The notes: generated by a model from the letters alone, not told the origin. Positions 34,372 through 42,659 are shown, counted from the stretch's first letter. The stretch is 64,000 nucleotides of DNA from Mucilaginibacter limnophilus (GCF_004005815.1 NZ_SACK01000009.1:62001-126000), one strand, 5' to 3'. Numbers and translations are program-made.

Positions 34372-35724
34372 ATGGGAAAAACTACTAAATATATTCTGAT
34401 AGGCCTTGGTGCCCTGATCCTGTTGATTGTAATAGGAAAGGTTACCGGCTTAATAGGCGGACCTCAAAAAACGCAGGTAGCTACTGAAAAGGCTACCGAG
34501 CGGGTAATTGTTGAAAGTGTTTCGGCAAGCGGTAAAATTAAGCCGCACGTTGAAGTAAAGATCAGCGCGGAAGTATCAGGCGAGATTGTTGATCTTCCTA
34601 TTAAGGAAGGCGACGTGGTTAAAAAAGGCCAGCTGCTTTGCCGTATCAGGCCTGATATTTTAAAGTCAGGCTACGAGCGTGCAGTGGCTTCATACAACAG
34701 TCAAAAAGCTGCTGTAGGTAACTCTGCCCAGGTACTTAAACAAGCTGAAACATCATTTGCTAATCAATCATCAACATTTAAAAGAAGCAAAGAGCTTTAC
34801 GATAAAAAGGTTATCACAACGGCAGAATTTGAAAAAGCACAAGCTGATTATGAAACTGCAAAGGCTAATCTTGAAGCCGTACGTCAAAACGTAATAGGCG
34901 CTAAGTTTGGTTTAGAGCAATCACAGGCATCGGTTAAGGAAGCGCAGGATAACCTGGCTAAAACTTCGATATACTCACCGGTTGATGGTGTGGTGTCAAA
35001 ACTATCTGTTGAAAAAGGTGAGCGTGTGCTGGGTACTATCCAAATGGCCGGTACCGAAATGATGACTATATCAGACCTTAATGAAATGGACGTAAATGTT
35101 GATGTTAACGAAAATGACATCAACCGTATAAGCATTGGCGATGAATCAGATATTGAGGTTGACGCTTTCCTTGGTAAGAAATTTACCGGTAAAGTTATTG
35201 AAATAGGCAGTTCGGCTAACGTAGTAGGTACCAATGCCGACCAGGTGACCAATTTCACGGTTAAGGTTCGTATCGATTCAGCATCGTATACCGGTTTACT
35301 TAAGAAAAATGCGGGTAACCCTTCGCCGTTCCGTCCCGGCTTAACCGCTACCGTTGAAATAAAAACCAACAAAACACAAGCTTTAGCAGTGCCGATACAG
35401 GCGGTAACTACCCGCATGGATAAAAAAGCGCCTGCCGTGAAAACTGACGGCAGTGATGATGATGAAGCGGCTAAGAAAATAAGCGGCCCTGTGCAGGAAG
35501 TGGTATTCGTGTACAATGCTGGCAAGGTAAAACAGGTAGCTGTTACTACCGGTATACAGGATGACGCTTACATTCAGGTGTCGTCGGGCCTTAAAGCCGG
35601 GGATGAAGTGGTATCGGCCCCTTATTCAGCTATCTCAAAAACGCTAAAAGACAATGAAGTGGTTGAGAAAGTTGATAAATCGAAACTGTTTGGTAACTCG
35701 TCAACGGGTGCGCCTAAAGAATAA
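34372..35724 (+). CDS. HlyD/MacA-type periplasmic adaptor (membrane fusion) protein
   Basis: A 450-residue adaptor with one N-terminal membrane helix (YILIGLGALILLIVIGKVTG). A lipoyl-like half-domain (VSASGKIKPHVEVKISAEVSGEIVDLPIKEGDVVKKGQLLCRI), a coiled-coil hairpin of about 100 residues, the second lipoyl half (TSIYSPVDGVVSKLSVEKGERVLG), and beta-barrel and membrane-proximal domains follow. A Lys/Asp-rich insertion (KTDGSDDDEAAKK) interrupts the C-terminal part. Such proteins link an inner-membrane ABC or RND pump to TolC. The cognate permease and ATPase are not downstream: a terminator and gpsA follow. Confidence 0.92.
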   Translation: MGKTTKYILIGLGALILLIVIGKVTGLIGGPQKTQVATEKATERVIVESVSASGKIKPHVEVKISAEVSGEIVDLPIKEGDVVKKGQLLCRIRPDILKSGYERAVASYNSQKAAVGNSAQVLKQAETSFANQSSTFKRSKELYDKKVITTAEFEKAQADYETAKANLEAVRQNVIGAKFGLEQSQASVKEAQDNLAKTSIYSPVDGVVSKLSVEKGERVLGTIQMAGTEMMTISDLNEMDVNVDVNENDINRISIGDESDIEVDAFLGKKFTGKVIEIGSSANVVGTNADQVTNFTVKVRIDSASYTGLLKKNAGNPSPFRPGLTATVEIKTNKTQALAVPIQAVTTRMDKKAPAVKTDGSDDDEAAKKISGPVQEVVFVYNAGKVKQVAVTTGIQDDAYIQVSSGLKAGDEVVSAPYSAISKTLKDNEVVEKVDKSKLFGNSSTGAPKE

Positions 35725-35762
35725 CAGTTGCTGAGCTGATTTTATGATCAGCAAAACTATAG

Positions 35763-35770
35763 TACATTTG
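35763..35770 (+). promoter_or_regulatory. gpsA -7 promoter box, TACATTTG
   Basis: An exact TAnnTTTG match. Transcription would start near 35775-35777, inside the left arm of the hairpin at 35769-35802. A short hairpin (GCTGAT at 35735-35740, ATCAGC at 35747-35752) lies just upstream. No good -33 TTG is seen at normal spacing. Confidence 0.45.
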
Positions 35771-35812
35771 TCCTGCCGGAAAACAATTATCCCGGCAGGA
35801 CATTTTCTTTTT
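35769..35812 (+). terminator. Strong intrinsic terminator abutting the gpsA start codon
   Basis: TGTCCTGCCGG (35769-35779) pairs perfectly over 11 bp with CCGGCAGGACA (35792-35802), with a 12-nt loop, followed by a T-rich tract TTTTCTTTTT (35803-35812). It ends the TolC/HlyD transcript. Only one base separates the T-tract from the gpsA ATG at 35814. Confidence 0.88.
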
Positions 35813-35813
35813 A

Positions 35814-36821
35814 ATGCAACCACAACCAATAAAAATAGCGGTAATAGGCGGGGGAAGCTGGGCGACGGCCAACATTAAAATGCTTGCCGACAATCATACT
35901 GATAAAGAAATTTTCTGGTGGATGCGCAACGCGCAAAGTGTTGAGCATATCCATAAATTTCGTCATAACCCGAACTACCTTAGTTCTGTTGAGATAAAAC
36001 TTCCGCAGGAAAATATCTCAATCGATATTAAAGACATTATAGCCAAAGCTGATTTTGTATTGCTTAATGTGCCTGCTGCGTTTTTAAAAGAGGCTTTGCA
36101 TGATATTACACCTGCTGACTTAAAAGGCAAAAAGATCATATCAGCAATAAAAGGTATTGTGCCTGATGAGAACCTTATTATTGGCGAGTTTTTGCACCAG
36201 CGTTATGGCATACCATTTACTGATATTGTTGTGATAAGCGGCCCATGCCATGCAGAAGAAGTTGCGCTTGAAAAGCTGTCGTATTTAACCATCGCCTCAC
36301 ATGATACCCAACTGGCGGCGACATTTGCCAATATGATCAGTACCCGGTATATAAAAACTATCGTGTCTGACGATATTTTTGGTACTGAATATGCAGCTGT
36401 GCTTAAAAACATTTACGCCGTAGCCAGCGGTATTTGCCATGGCGTAGGCTACGGCGATAACTTTCAGTCGGTACTGATATCAAACGCTATACGTGAGCTT
36501 AAGCGCTTTGTTGACGCCGTGCATCCTATCGACCGTGATATAAAAGAAACAGCCTACCTGGGCGATTTACTGGTTACTGCTTACTCGCAATTCAGTCGTA
36601 ACCGTACGTTTGGCAACATGGTTGGAAAAGGTTACACCGTCCGCTCGGCGCAATTGGAAATGAACATGATTGCCGAGGGCTACTACGCCGTTAACTGCCT
36701 GCACGAAATAAATAAGCAGTATAAGGTTTCTATGCCTATTTGCGAAGCAGTGTACGCCATTCTTTATGAAAAGAAACCACCTATAATTGAAATGAAACAA
36801 TTGGCCGAAAAGTTGGGTTGA
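35814..36821 (+). CDS. gpsA: NAD(P)H-dependent glycerol-3-phosphate dehydrogenase
   Basis: A 335-residue dehydrogenase: Rossmann motif IAVIGGGSWATANIKML at residues 8-24, SAIKGIVPDENLI, VISGPCHAEEVALEK, catalytic Lys region FGTEYAAVLKNIYAVASGICHG, and GDLLVTAYSQFSRNRTFGNMVGKG. It makes sn-glycerol 3-phosphate for phospholipid synthesis. GGGS in place of the more usual GAGS/GxGxW form is seen in this phylum. The ATG at 35814 is the only one before the Rossmann motif. Transcription appears to start within the preceding terminator stem. A small secreted-protein gene follows after 24 bp. Confidence 0.95.
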   Translation: MQPQPIKIAVIGGGSWATANIKMLADNHTDKEIFWWMRNAQSVEHIHKFRHNPNYLSSVEIKLPQENISIDIKDIIAKADFVLLNVPAAFLKEALHDITPADLKGKKIISAIKGIVPDENLIIGEFLHQRYGIPFTDIVVISGPCHAEEVALEKLSYLTIASHDTQLAATFANMISTRYIKTIVSDDIFGTEYAAVLKNIYAVASGICHGVGYGDNFQSVLISNAIRELKRFVDAVHPIDRDIKETAYLGDLLVTAYSQFSRNRTFGNMVGKGYTVRSAQLEMNMIAEGYYAVNCLHEINKQYKVSMPICEAVYAILYEKKPPIIEMKQLAEKLG

Positions 36822-36845
36822 TTAGTTATACATGCAATTACGGTT

Positions 36846-37139
36846 ATGAAAAACATAGTAAAAATAGCTGCCCTTGCAGCCGGAATGTTTATCGCGTCAG
36901 AATCATTCGCGCAAAGTGTAGGAAAGAAAGTAGGTAACACTGCAAAGAAGGTTGGCAATAAAAGTGCTGAGCTTGCCAATAAAGGCGCATCATCAATAGT
37001 AGATAAGAAATATGCAGGCAAAGCCGGTCCTAATAACGAGACAATCTATATTGACAAAAATTCGCAGTACTATTACATTAACAAAAAAGGCAAGCGCATT
37101 TACCTGAAAGAGTCGGAACTGCGCACAAAGGTTGATTGA
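36846..37139 (+). CDS. Small basic exported protein, unknown function
   Basis: A 97-residue protein with signal peptide MKNIVKIAALAAGMFIASESFA. The mature part starts with a Lys/Gly/Asn-rich segment (SVGKKVGNTAKKVGNKSAEL), has a middle GAS-SIVDKKYAGKAG, and a compact end with NETIYIDKNSQYYYINKKGKRIYLKESEL that reads like two beta-strands. I know no named family; similar short proteins occur in related genomes. It lies 24 bp after gpsA, so it may be co-transcribed. The predicted mature charge is strongly positive, which could suit DNA, peptidoglycan or lipid contact. Confidence 0.72.
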   Translation: MKNIVKIAALAAGMFIASESFAQSVGKKVGNTAKKVGNKSAELANKGASSIVDKKYAGKAGPNNETIYIDKNSQYYYINKKGKRIYLKESELRTKVD

Positions 37140-37145
37140 TTTAAG

Positions 37146-37460
37146 TTATAAATAATCAATCAGGTGATCTTTTAAAATCATAATTAATCTTTCATCGCCA
37201 AACAAATACTCGTCGGGTATATCCATGACGTTTATTTGTTTGATTGATATCTCAAAGCGTTCCTTTAACAAGGTTTTATGTTTTCGTTCCATCACAAAGA
37301 TCACATCAGCCCAGTCAACTAATTTCTGGTTCACTTTGATGCGTGCTTTAATACTGGTACCCGCCGACCTGGCTATATGTTCAGGGTGATTTTTAAATAG
37401 CAGTTCAGCAGTAGGGCTTCGCCACTGATTTTTACTGCATATAAATAACAGGTTCGCCAC
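37146..37460 (-). CDS. Low-molecular-weight protein tyrosine phosphatase-like protein
   Basis: A 104-residue protein beginning VANLLFICSKNQWRSPTAELLF: the CX5R phosphatase loop (Cys9, Arg15) of LMW-PTP-like proteins, in the short COG4551 type. WADVIFVMERKHKTLLKERF and MDIPDEYLFGDERLI correspond to the helix and the Asp-containing loop of the fold. It starts at GTG (37460-37458), which shares its G with the TAG stop of the upstream gene. Physiological substrate unknown. It is the last gene of the group with the M20 amidohydrolase. Confidence 0.8.
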   Translation of the reverse strand: MANLLFICSKNQWRSPTAELLFKNHPEHIARSAGTSIKARIKVNQKLVDWADVIFVMERKHKTLLKERFEISIKQINVMDIPDEYLFGDERLIMILKDHLIDYL

Positions 37461-38314
37461 TAATTTACAGTTTGCTTTTTCTTTTGATCCCGGGATATCT
37501 TATCCCAGGCTTCACGGGTTAATATTACTAACCCACTTTTCTTACAATCCCAAATTGAAACATACTTGTCGGTTATTACATAATACGTTTGCCACGTTGT
37601 AAATTTTGAATACAGCATCAGCGTGCATACATCGGTAACAGTTATAAACTCGCTTTTACCTTTAATATGGTTATGCATAGCGGCTTTTTGGATTTTGCTG
37701 CTATCGATTTCATTATTTTTAAAATATGCAGGTATCAATGAATTGTGGAGTTTGCTTATGCCTTTAATTTTATCATTTTTATCAAAATCTATCTGATAAT
37801 CATTGCCAAATAGAACTACGCCTGAGGTATTGGTACCTGTAAGCACATAAACCTTTTTAGTGTTTTTATAAATAAGCGGTACCGGGTTTAAACTTGATTT
37901 TTGATAGTACTTAAATGTAGTATCAGAATACATAACGTCGATGGCTGCTTTTCTCATCCCATACAACGCTTTTTCTTGCTTATTAAACTCGCGTTTCAGA
38001 GTATCCAAAAAGTACTTATTCGCATCAAAACCATAACCAAAGTTTATTGTAGCAATAACCTGTGGCAATTCTTCCTTTGAATAAAATACATTTATAAGTC
38101 CCGAGCCATTATCGTATGACAGATAGCCGCCCTGCTGACCCTTTATATTCGCACATTTCTCCTGAAAAACATCAGTTCCATACCATGAAGCCCATTCCGA
38201 CTTGTACATTGCGTTGGCTTCATCCGTTATCTCTGCTTCAATTTTGCGCAGATTCTGCGCCGAGGCTGATACCGAAGTAAAAGCCAGCATAATAAATAAT
38301 GCCTTCTTTATCAT
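37460..38314 (-). CDS. Exported protein of unknown function
   Basis: A 284-residue protein with a signal peptide (MIKKALFIMLAFTSVSASAQ). No family is recognised. It has mixed alpha/beta character (KIEAEITDEANAMYKSEWASWYG, GGYLSYDNGSGLINVFYSKEELPQVIATINFGYG, KKVYVLTGTNTSGVVLFGNDYQIDFDKNDKIKGISKLH, TVTDVCTLMLYSKFTTWQTYYVITDKYVSIWDCKKS) and a Lys/Gln-rich tail. Two Cys occur in the last third. It starts 1 bp after the M20 gene stop and overlaps the phosphatase start by 1 nt, so it belongs to the same transcript. Periplasmic location is inferred from the signal. Confidence 0.7.
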   Translation of the reverse strand: MIKKALFIMLAFTSVSASAQNLRKIEAEITDEANAMYKSEWASWYGTDVFQEKCANIKGQQGGYLSYDNGSGLINVFYSKEELPQVIATINFGYGFDANKYFLDTLKREFNKQEKALYGMRKAAIDVMYSDTTFKYYQKSSLNPVPLIYKNTKKVYVLTGTNTSGVVLFGNDYQIDFDKNDKIKGISKLHNSLIPAYFKNNEIDSSKIQKAAMHNHIKGKSEFITVTDVCTLMLYSKFTTWQTYYVITDKYVSIWDCKKSGLVILTREAWDKISRDQKKKQTVN

Positions 38315-38315
38315 G

Positions 38316-39620
38316 TTATTTGTTTAGGCTCATATAATCGAGCGTTAAATTACAAAGTGCTTTAACACCCAATGTAAAACCACTTTCGTCAATATAAAAA
38401 TCAGGTGTATGGTGTGAGGGTGCTTTGGCCGGATCGGCGCCTTTGGGCATACCGCCTAAAAAGATAAACAAGCCGGGAACTTTCTCCTGAAAAAAGCTGA
38501 AATCTTCGGCACCGGTTACCGGTGGAGTTAATATCACATTTTTCTCACCTACCACCGCCTGCAGCGTAGGCAACATTTGTTGTGTTAACGCCACATTGTT
38601 AAAAGTAACCGGATAATGATTACTGTAAGGAATTTTAACATCAGCAGTGGTGTTATATGCTTCAGCAATATTGGTAGCAAGTTGTTTAACCCGTTCGGTT
38701 ATCAACTTTTCATCGGCGTTAGTAAAATAGCGCAGGGTGCCCTGCATTTCCACCGTTTCAGGGATGATATTAAAACGGTTACCGCCTTTAATTGCGCCAA
38801 CCGTTACTACAGCCGGATTTTCGGTTACTTTTATATTTCGGCTTACAATGGTTTGCAGCGCGGTTATTATTTGTGCCGATGCGACTATCGGGTCGGCGCT
38901 TTGCCATGGGTAAGCGCCATGTGATGATTTACCTTTAATAGTGATCAGCATGTCGTTAACACCGGCCATGGCGCCGCCCGGGCGATATTCAATTTTGCCT
39001 GCTTCAAGGTTTGCCCAAATATGGAGGCCGAATATTGCATCAACCTTAGGGTTTTCAAGTACGCCCTGTTTCACCATTTCTTCAGCGCCGCCTTTTTCGC
39101 CATAAGGCGCACCTTCTTCGGCAGGCTGAAAAATAAACTTCACGGTGCCGTGCAAGTCTTTTTTTATTGAAGACAAGATATCTGCCACAGCCATCAGGAT
39201 AGCCATATGCGAATCGTGCCCGCAAGCATGCATAGCACCCACTTTATTGCCGTTATAAGTGGTTTTTACTTTGGACGCGAATGGCAGCTCGACACGTTCA
39301 ATAACAGGCAGGCCGTCCATGTCTGCCCTTAAAGCTACAACCGGACCTGGTTTACCACCCTTTAAAATTCCTACAACACCTGTTGTAGCAACGCCGGTCC
39401 TTACTTCAATATCCAGCGAATCGAGATATTTGGCTATAATGCCCGCTGTGCGCACTTCACGGTTGCCCAGTTCAGGATGCTGATGAAAATTTCGCCGCCA
39501 GGCAATGATCTTGCTTTGCAGGGCGTCAGCCTTTTGGGCTATGGTAGTTTTTAACGCGTTGTTTTGTGCCGATGCCGTAAGCGAACAGGCAGAGAATAAA
39601 AAAAGGCAAAACTTTTTCAT
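38316..39620 (-). CDS. M20 family amidohydrolase/carboxypeptidase, exported
   Basis: A 434-residue M20D-type metallohydrolase with a signal peptide (MKKFCLFLFSACSLTASAQ). Motifs: WRRNFHQHPELGNRE, ALRADMDGLP, metal ligands MHACGHDSHMA, FIFQPAEEGAPYGEKGGAEEM, GLHIWANLEAGKIEYRPG, SSHGAYPWQSADPIVASAQII and VTGAEDFSFFQEKVPGLF. It should split N-acyl amino acids, as hippurate hydrolases or IAA-amino acid hydrolases do. ATG at 39620 is the signal start; the frame is open 16 codons more. DNA around this start is repeated at 40181-40208, a trace of duplication. Confidence 0.9.
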   Translation of the reverse strand: MKKFCLFLFSACSLTASAQNNALKTTIAQKADALQSKIIAWRRNFHQHPELGNREVRTAGIIAKYLDSLDIEVRTGVATTGVVGILKGGKPGPVVALRADMDGLPVIERVELPFASKVKTTYNGNKVGAMHACGHDSHMAILMAVADILSSIKKDLHGTVKFIFQPAEEGAPYGEKGGAEEMVKQGVLENPKVDAIFGLHIWANLEAGKIEYRPGGAMAGVNDMLITIKGKSSHGAYPWQSADPIVASAQIITALQTIVSRNIKVTENPAVVTVGAIKGGNRFNIIPETVEMQGTLRYFTNADEKLITERVKQLATNIAEAYNTTADVKIPYSNHYPVTFNNVALTQQMLPTLQAVVGEKNVILTPPVTGAEDFSFFQEKVPGLFIFLGGMPKGADPAKAPSHHTPDFYIDESGFTLGVKALCNLTLDYMSLNK

Positions 39621-39674
39621 GTGAAGGGTTGCCTTAAATATATAAGAATTACAGCTGTTTAAAAGCATCTAAAT

Positions 39675-40141
39675 TCATTCAGTGTTTCTAAGACTAAGTA
39701 GTTCAATATTAAATATAACAACGGTAGTTTCCGAAACTATGCCCACATAACCGCTTTTAAAGACCAGATGTGATGGTGCAAAGAACTATTTTACCTCCTT
39801 CACGAATCATAGGTAAGCCGATCTTAAAGCATGTTATAGTTCAGGCAACCAAATTTTAACATCAGTGCCACTGCTGATTTCTTTGCCGGTTGTTAGCACT
39901 TCGCTTGTATAATTTACTGTAAGTATCGAAAGTGACGAAGGGTGTATGCCTGTACCGGGATTCTCAATATAGTAATATAATCCAGAGGCTGTATCTTTTT
40001 TAGCACTAATTTTTTTTCTAATAGATAAGCTTTAATCAACTCTTCCTCTTTGACTGCGTGGCTTTTGGGTACAGTCTTATCTTTTTTGCATGAGGTAAAA
40101 GATACCGCCAGTAGTTTAGCCACCAAAAGAAAGTTTTTCAT
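39675..40141 (-). pseudogene. Decayed FKBP-type lipoprotein gene
   Basis: ATG at 40141 starts a lipoprotein signal with lipobox-like SFTSC and KKDK. The frame then runs into an A8 run near 40011-40018, after which the family sequence continues only in another frame (KKDTASGLYYYIENPGTG, then LTVNYTSEVLTTGKEISSGTD to a TAA near 39836). Past that stop, a third frame reads GLPMIREGGKIVL, the FKBP core, then TAA again, and a last shifted segment VVIFNIELLSL ends at TGA 39675-39677. So at least three lesions interrupt a gene of about 155 codons, the length of its neighbour at 40261. The first lesion alone could be a sequencing slip; the others make true decay likely. Confidence 0.8.
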
Positions 40142-40145
40142 TTTA

Positions 40146-40208
40146 TTATGTTTTTAATTTTGTAGTTATAGCTATAATGACAGAGAATAAAAGGCAAAAC
40201 TTTTTCAT
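40146..40208 (-). pseudogene. Fragment of a duplicated M20 amidohydrolase gene start
   Basis: Positions 40181-40208 repeat 39590-39620, the M20 signal-peptide start, except for a 3-nt deletion in an A run. The frame encodes MKKFCLLFS, then leaves the homologous sequence and ends after 20 codons. Sequence upstream of both ATGs is also alike (52 and 54 bp from the preceding FKBP stop). Best explained as the left-over of an FKBP-M20 unit that was tandemly duplicated and then lost its internal part. Confidence 0.7.
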
Positions 40209-40260
40209 ATTAAGGCTTTCATTAAATATAAATTTCTACAACTTAATTTAGTTGATTGGT

Positions 40261-40719
40261 TCAATTAAAACTAACCAAGTTAAGTTTGTATATAAGTACT
40301 TTGTTGGGTGGAATGTTGGCATAACCCTGAGGGCCATAAGCCAAAGCAGATGGAATAAACAATATGATCTGTCCGCCGGCGCCAATTTTGGGTATGCCGC
40401 GGCGCAACCCTTCAATAAGGCCGCTTAAAGGCTGTGCAGAAGTTGTTCCTTTGTTTATTTGTGTGCCATCAAGCAATGAAATTTCAAATGCCAAAGTAAC
40501 CTTCGCTGTTTCGGTAGGATGACTGTCTGAGCCGGAATTTATTATTTGATAGTACAGAGGTGATTCATCGTCTTTAACCGCCGGTATTTTATTTATGCCG
40601 ATATAGTATTTTATATCCGCTTCATCAGTTTTCGCTTGTTCTGCAGCATTAAACTTGTCTTTCTTACATGCAGTAACTGCCACCGCTATTAATGCGATGA
40701 GTATTAAATGCCTTTTCAT
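40261..40719 (-). CDS. FKBP-type peptidyl-prolyl isomerase-like lipoprotein
   Basis: A 152-residue lipoprotein with lipobox AVTAC (Cys at about 18) and KKDK. One FKBP-type domain: SPLYYQIINSGSDSHPTETAKVTLAFEISLLDGTQI, LSGLIEGLRRGIPKIGAGGQIILFIPSALAYGPQGYANIPPNKVLIYKLNLVSF. The segment SALAYGPQGY with NIPPN and VLIY is the standard FKBP end. It is intact, in contrast to the decayed relative just downstream. It heads the minus-strand group leading to the M20 amidohydrolase. It is separated from aspS by 68 bp. Confidence 0.88.
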   Translation of the reverse strand: MKRHLILIALIAVAVTACKKDKFNAAEQAKTDEADIKYYIGINKIPAVKDDESPLYYQIINSGSDSHPTETAKVTLAFEISLLDGTQINKGTTSAQPLSGLIEGLRRGIPKIGAGGQIILFIPSALAYGPQGYANIPPNKVLIYKLNLVSFN

Positions 40720-40787
40720 TAATATATAGCTTATTGGTTTTACGCCGTTAAATTACGCAATGCTACAACGGAAGGCAAAAAATATTA

Positions 40788-42533
40788 TTATAACGTTGTA
40801 GTGATATTAAGTTCCTTCATCTGCTCAGGAGATATTACCGAAGGCGAATCAATCATGATGTCACGTCCCGAATTATTTTTTGGGAAAGCCATAACATCAC
40901 GGATAGAATCAAGACCGGCAAAAATTGAGCAAAGCCTGTCGAAACCGAAGGCAATACCGCCATGTGGTGGCGCGCCGTACTCAAAAGCGTCCAACAGGAA
41001 ACCAAATTGTTTTTGTGCCTCTTCAGGAGAAAAGCCCAGGTGTTTAAACATAAGCGACTGCAGGCCTTTTTCGTGGATACGGATGGAGCCGCCGCCAATC
41101 TCGGTGCCGTTTATTACAAGGTCGTAAGCGTTTGCGCGTACGCTTCCCGGTTCGGTATCAAGCAAGGCAATATCTTCCGGTTTTGGTGAGGTGAACGGGT
41201 GGTGCATGGCATGGTAGCGTCCACTTTCTTCGTCCCACTCCAGCAACGGGAAGTCAACCACCCACAGCGGCGCAAATTTGTCTTTGTCACGTAAGCCTAA
41301 ACGGCCGCCAATTTCTAAACGCAGCTCGTTCATTTGCTTACGTACCTTATCGGTTTGGCCGGCAAGTATCAGCATTAGGTCGCCTTTTTCTGCTTCGAAA
41401 GCGGCTGCCCAGTTAGTGAGCTCGTCTTCGTTATAAAATTTATCAACTGATGATTTTAGTGTACCATCATTATTATAACGGCAATAGATTAAACCGGTAG
41501 CGCCAATTTGCGGGCGTTTCAGCCACTCGGTAAGTTCGTCAATTTGTTTACGGGTGTATTCGGCACAGCCTTTAGCGTTGATGCCCACAACCAGTTCGGC
41601 ATTATCAAAAATACCGAAGCCTTTGCCTTTAACTATATCATTAAGCTCAACAAACTCCATCCCGAAACGAAGGTCAGGTTTATCTGAACCATATAAGCGC
41701 ATAGCGTCGGCGTATTGCATGCGTGCAAAATTGTCAAGCTGAATACCTTTTACCGTACTGAATAAGTGACGCGTCATACCCTCGAATATATTAAGGATAT
41801 CTTCCTGCTCGATAAACGAAAGCTCGCAATCTATCTGAGTAAACTCAGGCTGACGATCGGCGCGAAGGTCTTCGTCACGGAAACATTTTACTATCTGGAA
41901 GTAACGGTCGAAACCGCTCACCATCAGCAACTGTTTGAAGGTTTGCGGCGATTGCGGCAAGGCATAAAACTCGCCCGGGTTCATGCGGCTTGGTACCACA
42001 AAATCACGTGCACCTTCAGGTGTCGATTTGATTAATACCGGTGTTTCCACCTCTATAAATCCAAACCCATCAAGATATTTACGTATTTCCTGCGCCATTT
42101 TATGGCGAAGCACCAGGTTGTTGCGTAACGGGTTACGGCGCAAATCAAGATAACGATAACGGGCACGCAGTTCTTCACCGCCGTCGGTTTCGTCCTCAAT
42201 TAAAAATGGGGGAATTTTGGCAGCGTTAAGTACCTCAAGCTCTTCAACACCAATTTCGATATCTCCGGTTGGTATGCGCGGATTTTTGCTGGTGCGTTCA
42301 AGTACCTTTCCGCTTACTTTAATAACAAATTCACGGCCTAGGTCTTTGCCCAGATCTCGCAATGTAACATCGCTTTCGGTATTAAGTATTAACTGGGTTA
42401 AACCATATCTGTCGCGCACATCAATAAAGGTGGTGCCACCTAAATCGCGCAATTTTTGCACCCATCCGCATAGGGTTACGGATTGGCCTAAATGGCTCAT
42501 ATTTAATTCGCCGCAGGTATGAGTTCTAAGCAT
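40788..42533 (-). CDS. aspS: Aspartyl-tRNA synthetase
   Basis: A 581-residue bacterial-type AspRS. N-terminal OB-fold (THTCGELNMSHLGQSVTLCGWVQKLRDLGG), motif 1 region FIEVETPVLIKSTPEGARDFVVPSR, QSPQTFKQLLMVSGFDRYFQIVKCFRDEDLRADRQPEFTQID (motif 2), the GAD insertion domain about 290-400, and motif 3 GAPPHGGIAFGFDRLCSIFAG. It charges tRNA-Asp. The start at 42533 fits. A well-spaced TTTG-N17-TACTTTTG promoter lies 25-53 bp upstream. Confidence 0.97.
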   Translation of the reverse strand: MLRTHTCGELNMSHLGQSVTLCGWVQKLRDLGGTTFIDVRDRYGLTQLILNTESDVTLRDLGKDLGREFVIKVSGKVLERTSKNPRIPTGDIEIGVEELEVLNAAKIPPFLIEDETDGGEELRARYRYLDLRRNPLRNNLVLRHKMAQEIRKYLDGFGFIEVETPVLIKSTPEGARDFVVPSRMNPGEFYALPQSPQTFKQLLMVSGFDRYFQIVKCFRDEDLRADRQPEFTQIDCELSFIEQEDILNIFEGMTRHLFSTVKGIQLDNFARMQYADAMRLYGSDKPDLRFGMEFVELNDIVKGKGFGIFDNAELVVGINAKGCAEYTRKQIDELTEWLKRPQIGATGLIYCRYNNDGTLKSSVDKFYNEDELTNWAAAFEAEKGDLMLILAGQTDKVRKQMNELRLEIGGRLGLRDKDKFAPLWVVDFPLLEWDEESGRYHAMHHPFTSPKPEDIALLDTEPGSVRANAYDLVINGTEIGGGSIRIHEKGLQSLMFKHLGFSPEEAQKQFGFLLDAFEYGAPPHGGIAFGFDRLCSIFAGLDSIRDVMAFPKNNSGRDIMIDSPSVISPEQMKELNITTTL

Positions 42534-42557
42534 AGCCGGTATTTTTTATAAAGTTTG

Positions 42558-42586
42558 CAAAAGTACATTTTTGAGCCGAAAGCAAA
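42558..42586 (-). promoter_or_regulatory. aspS promoter (TTTG, 17 bp, TACTTTTG)
   Basis: On the minus strand TTTG at 42586-42583 is followed after 17 bp by TACTTTTG at 42565-42558. Both elements match the Bacteroidota primary-sigma consensus. The leader to the ATG at 42533 would be about 20 nt. Confidence 0.6.
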
Positions 42587-42659
42587 AAGGTAAAAGCGTA
42601 AAGCCATTATGCCTACATTATAAAAGCGTTGATATGGATAGAAAATTTCAATATTACTA

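Noticed and set aside
34884..35525. A 213-codon open frame on the minus strand opposite the HlyD-type gene
   Set aside because: It lies wholly inside a clear adaptor gene, has a Ser/Thr/Val-rich composition typical of reverse reading, and no recognisable domain.
39675..40260. Possibility that the FKBP remnant and M20 start fragment mark an insertion-sequence site
   Set aside because: No transposase remnant, terminal inverted repeats or target-site duplication is visible; tandem duplication explains both pieces.
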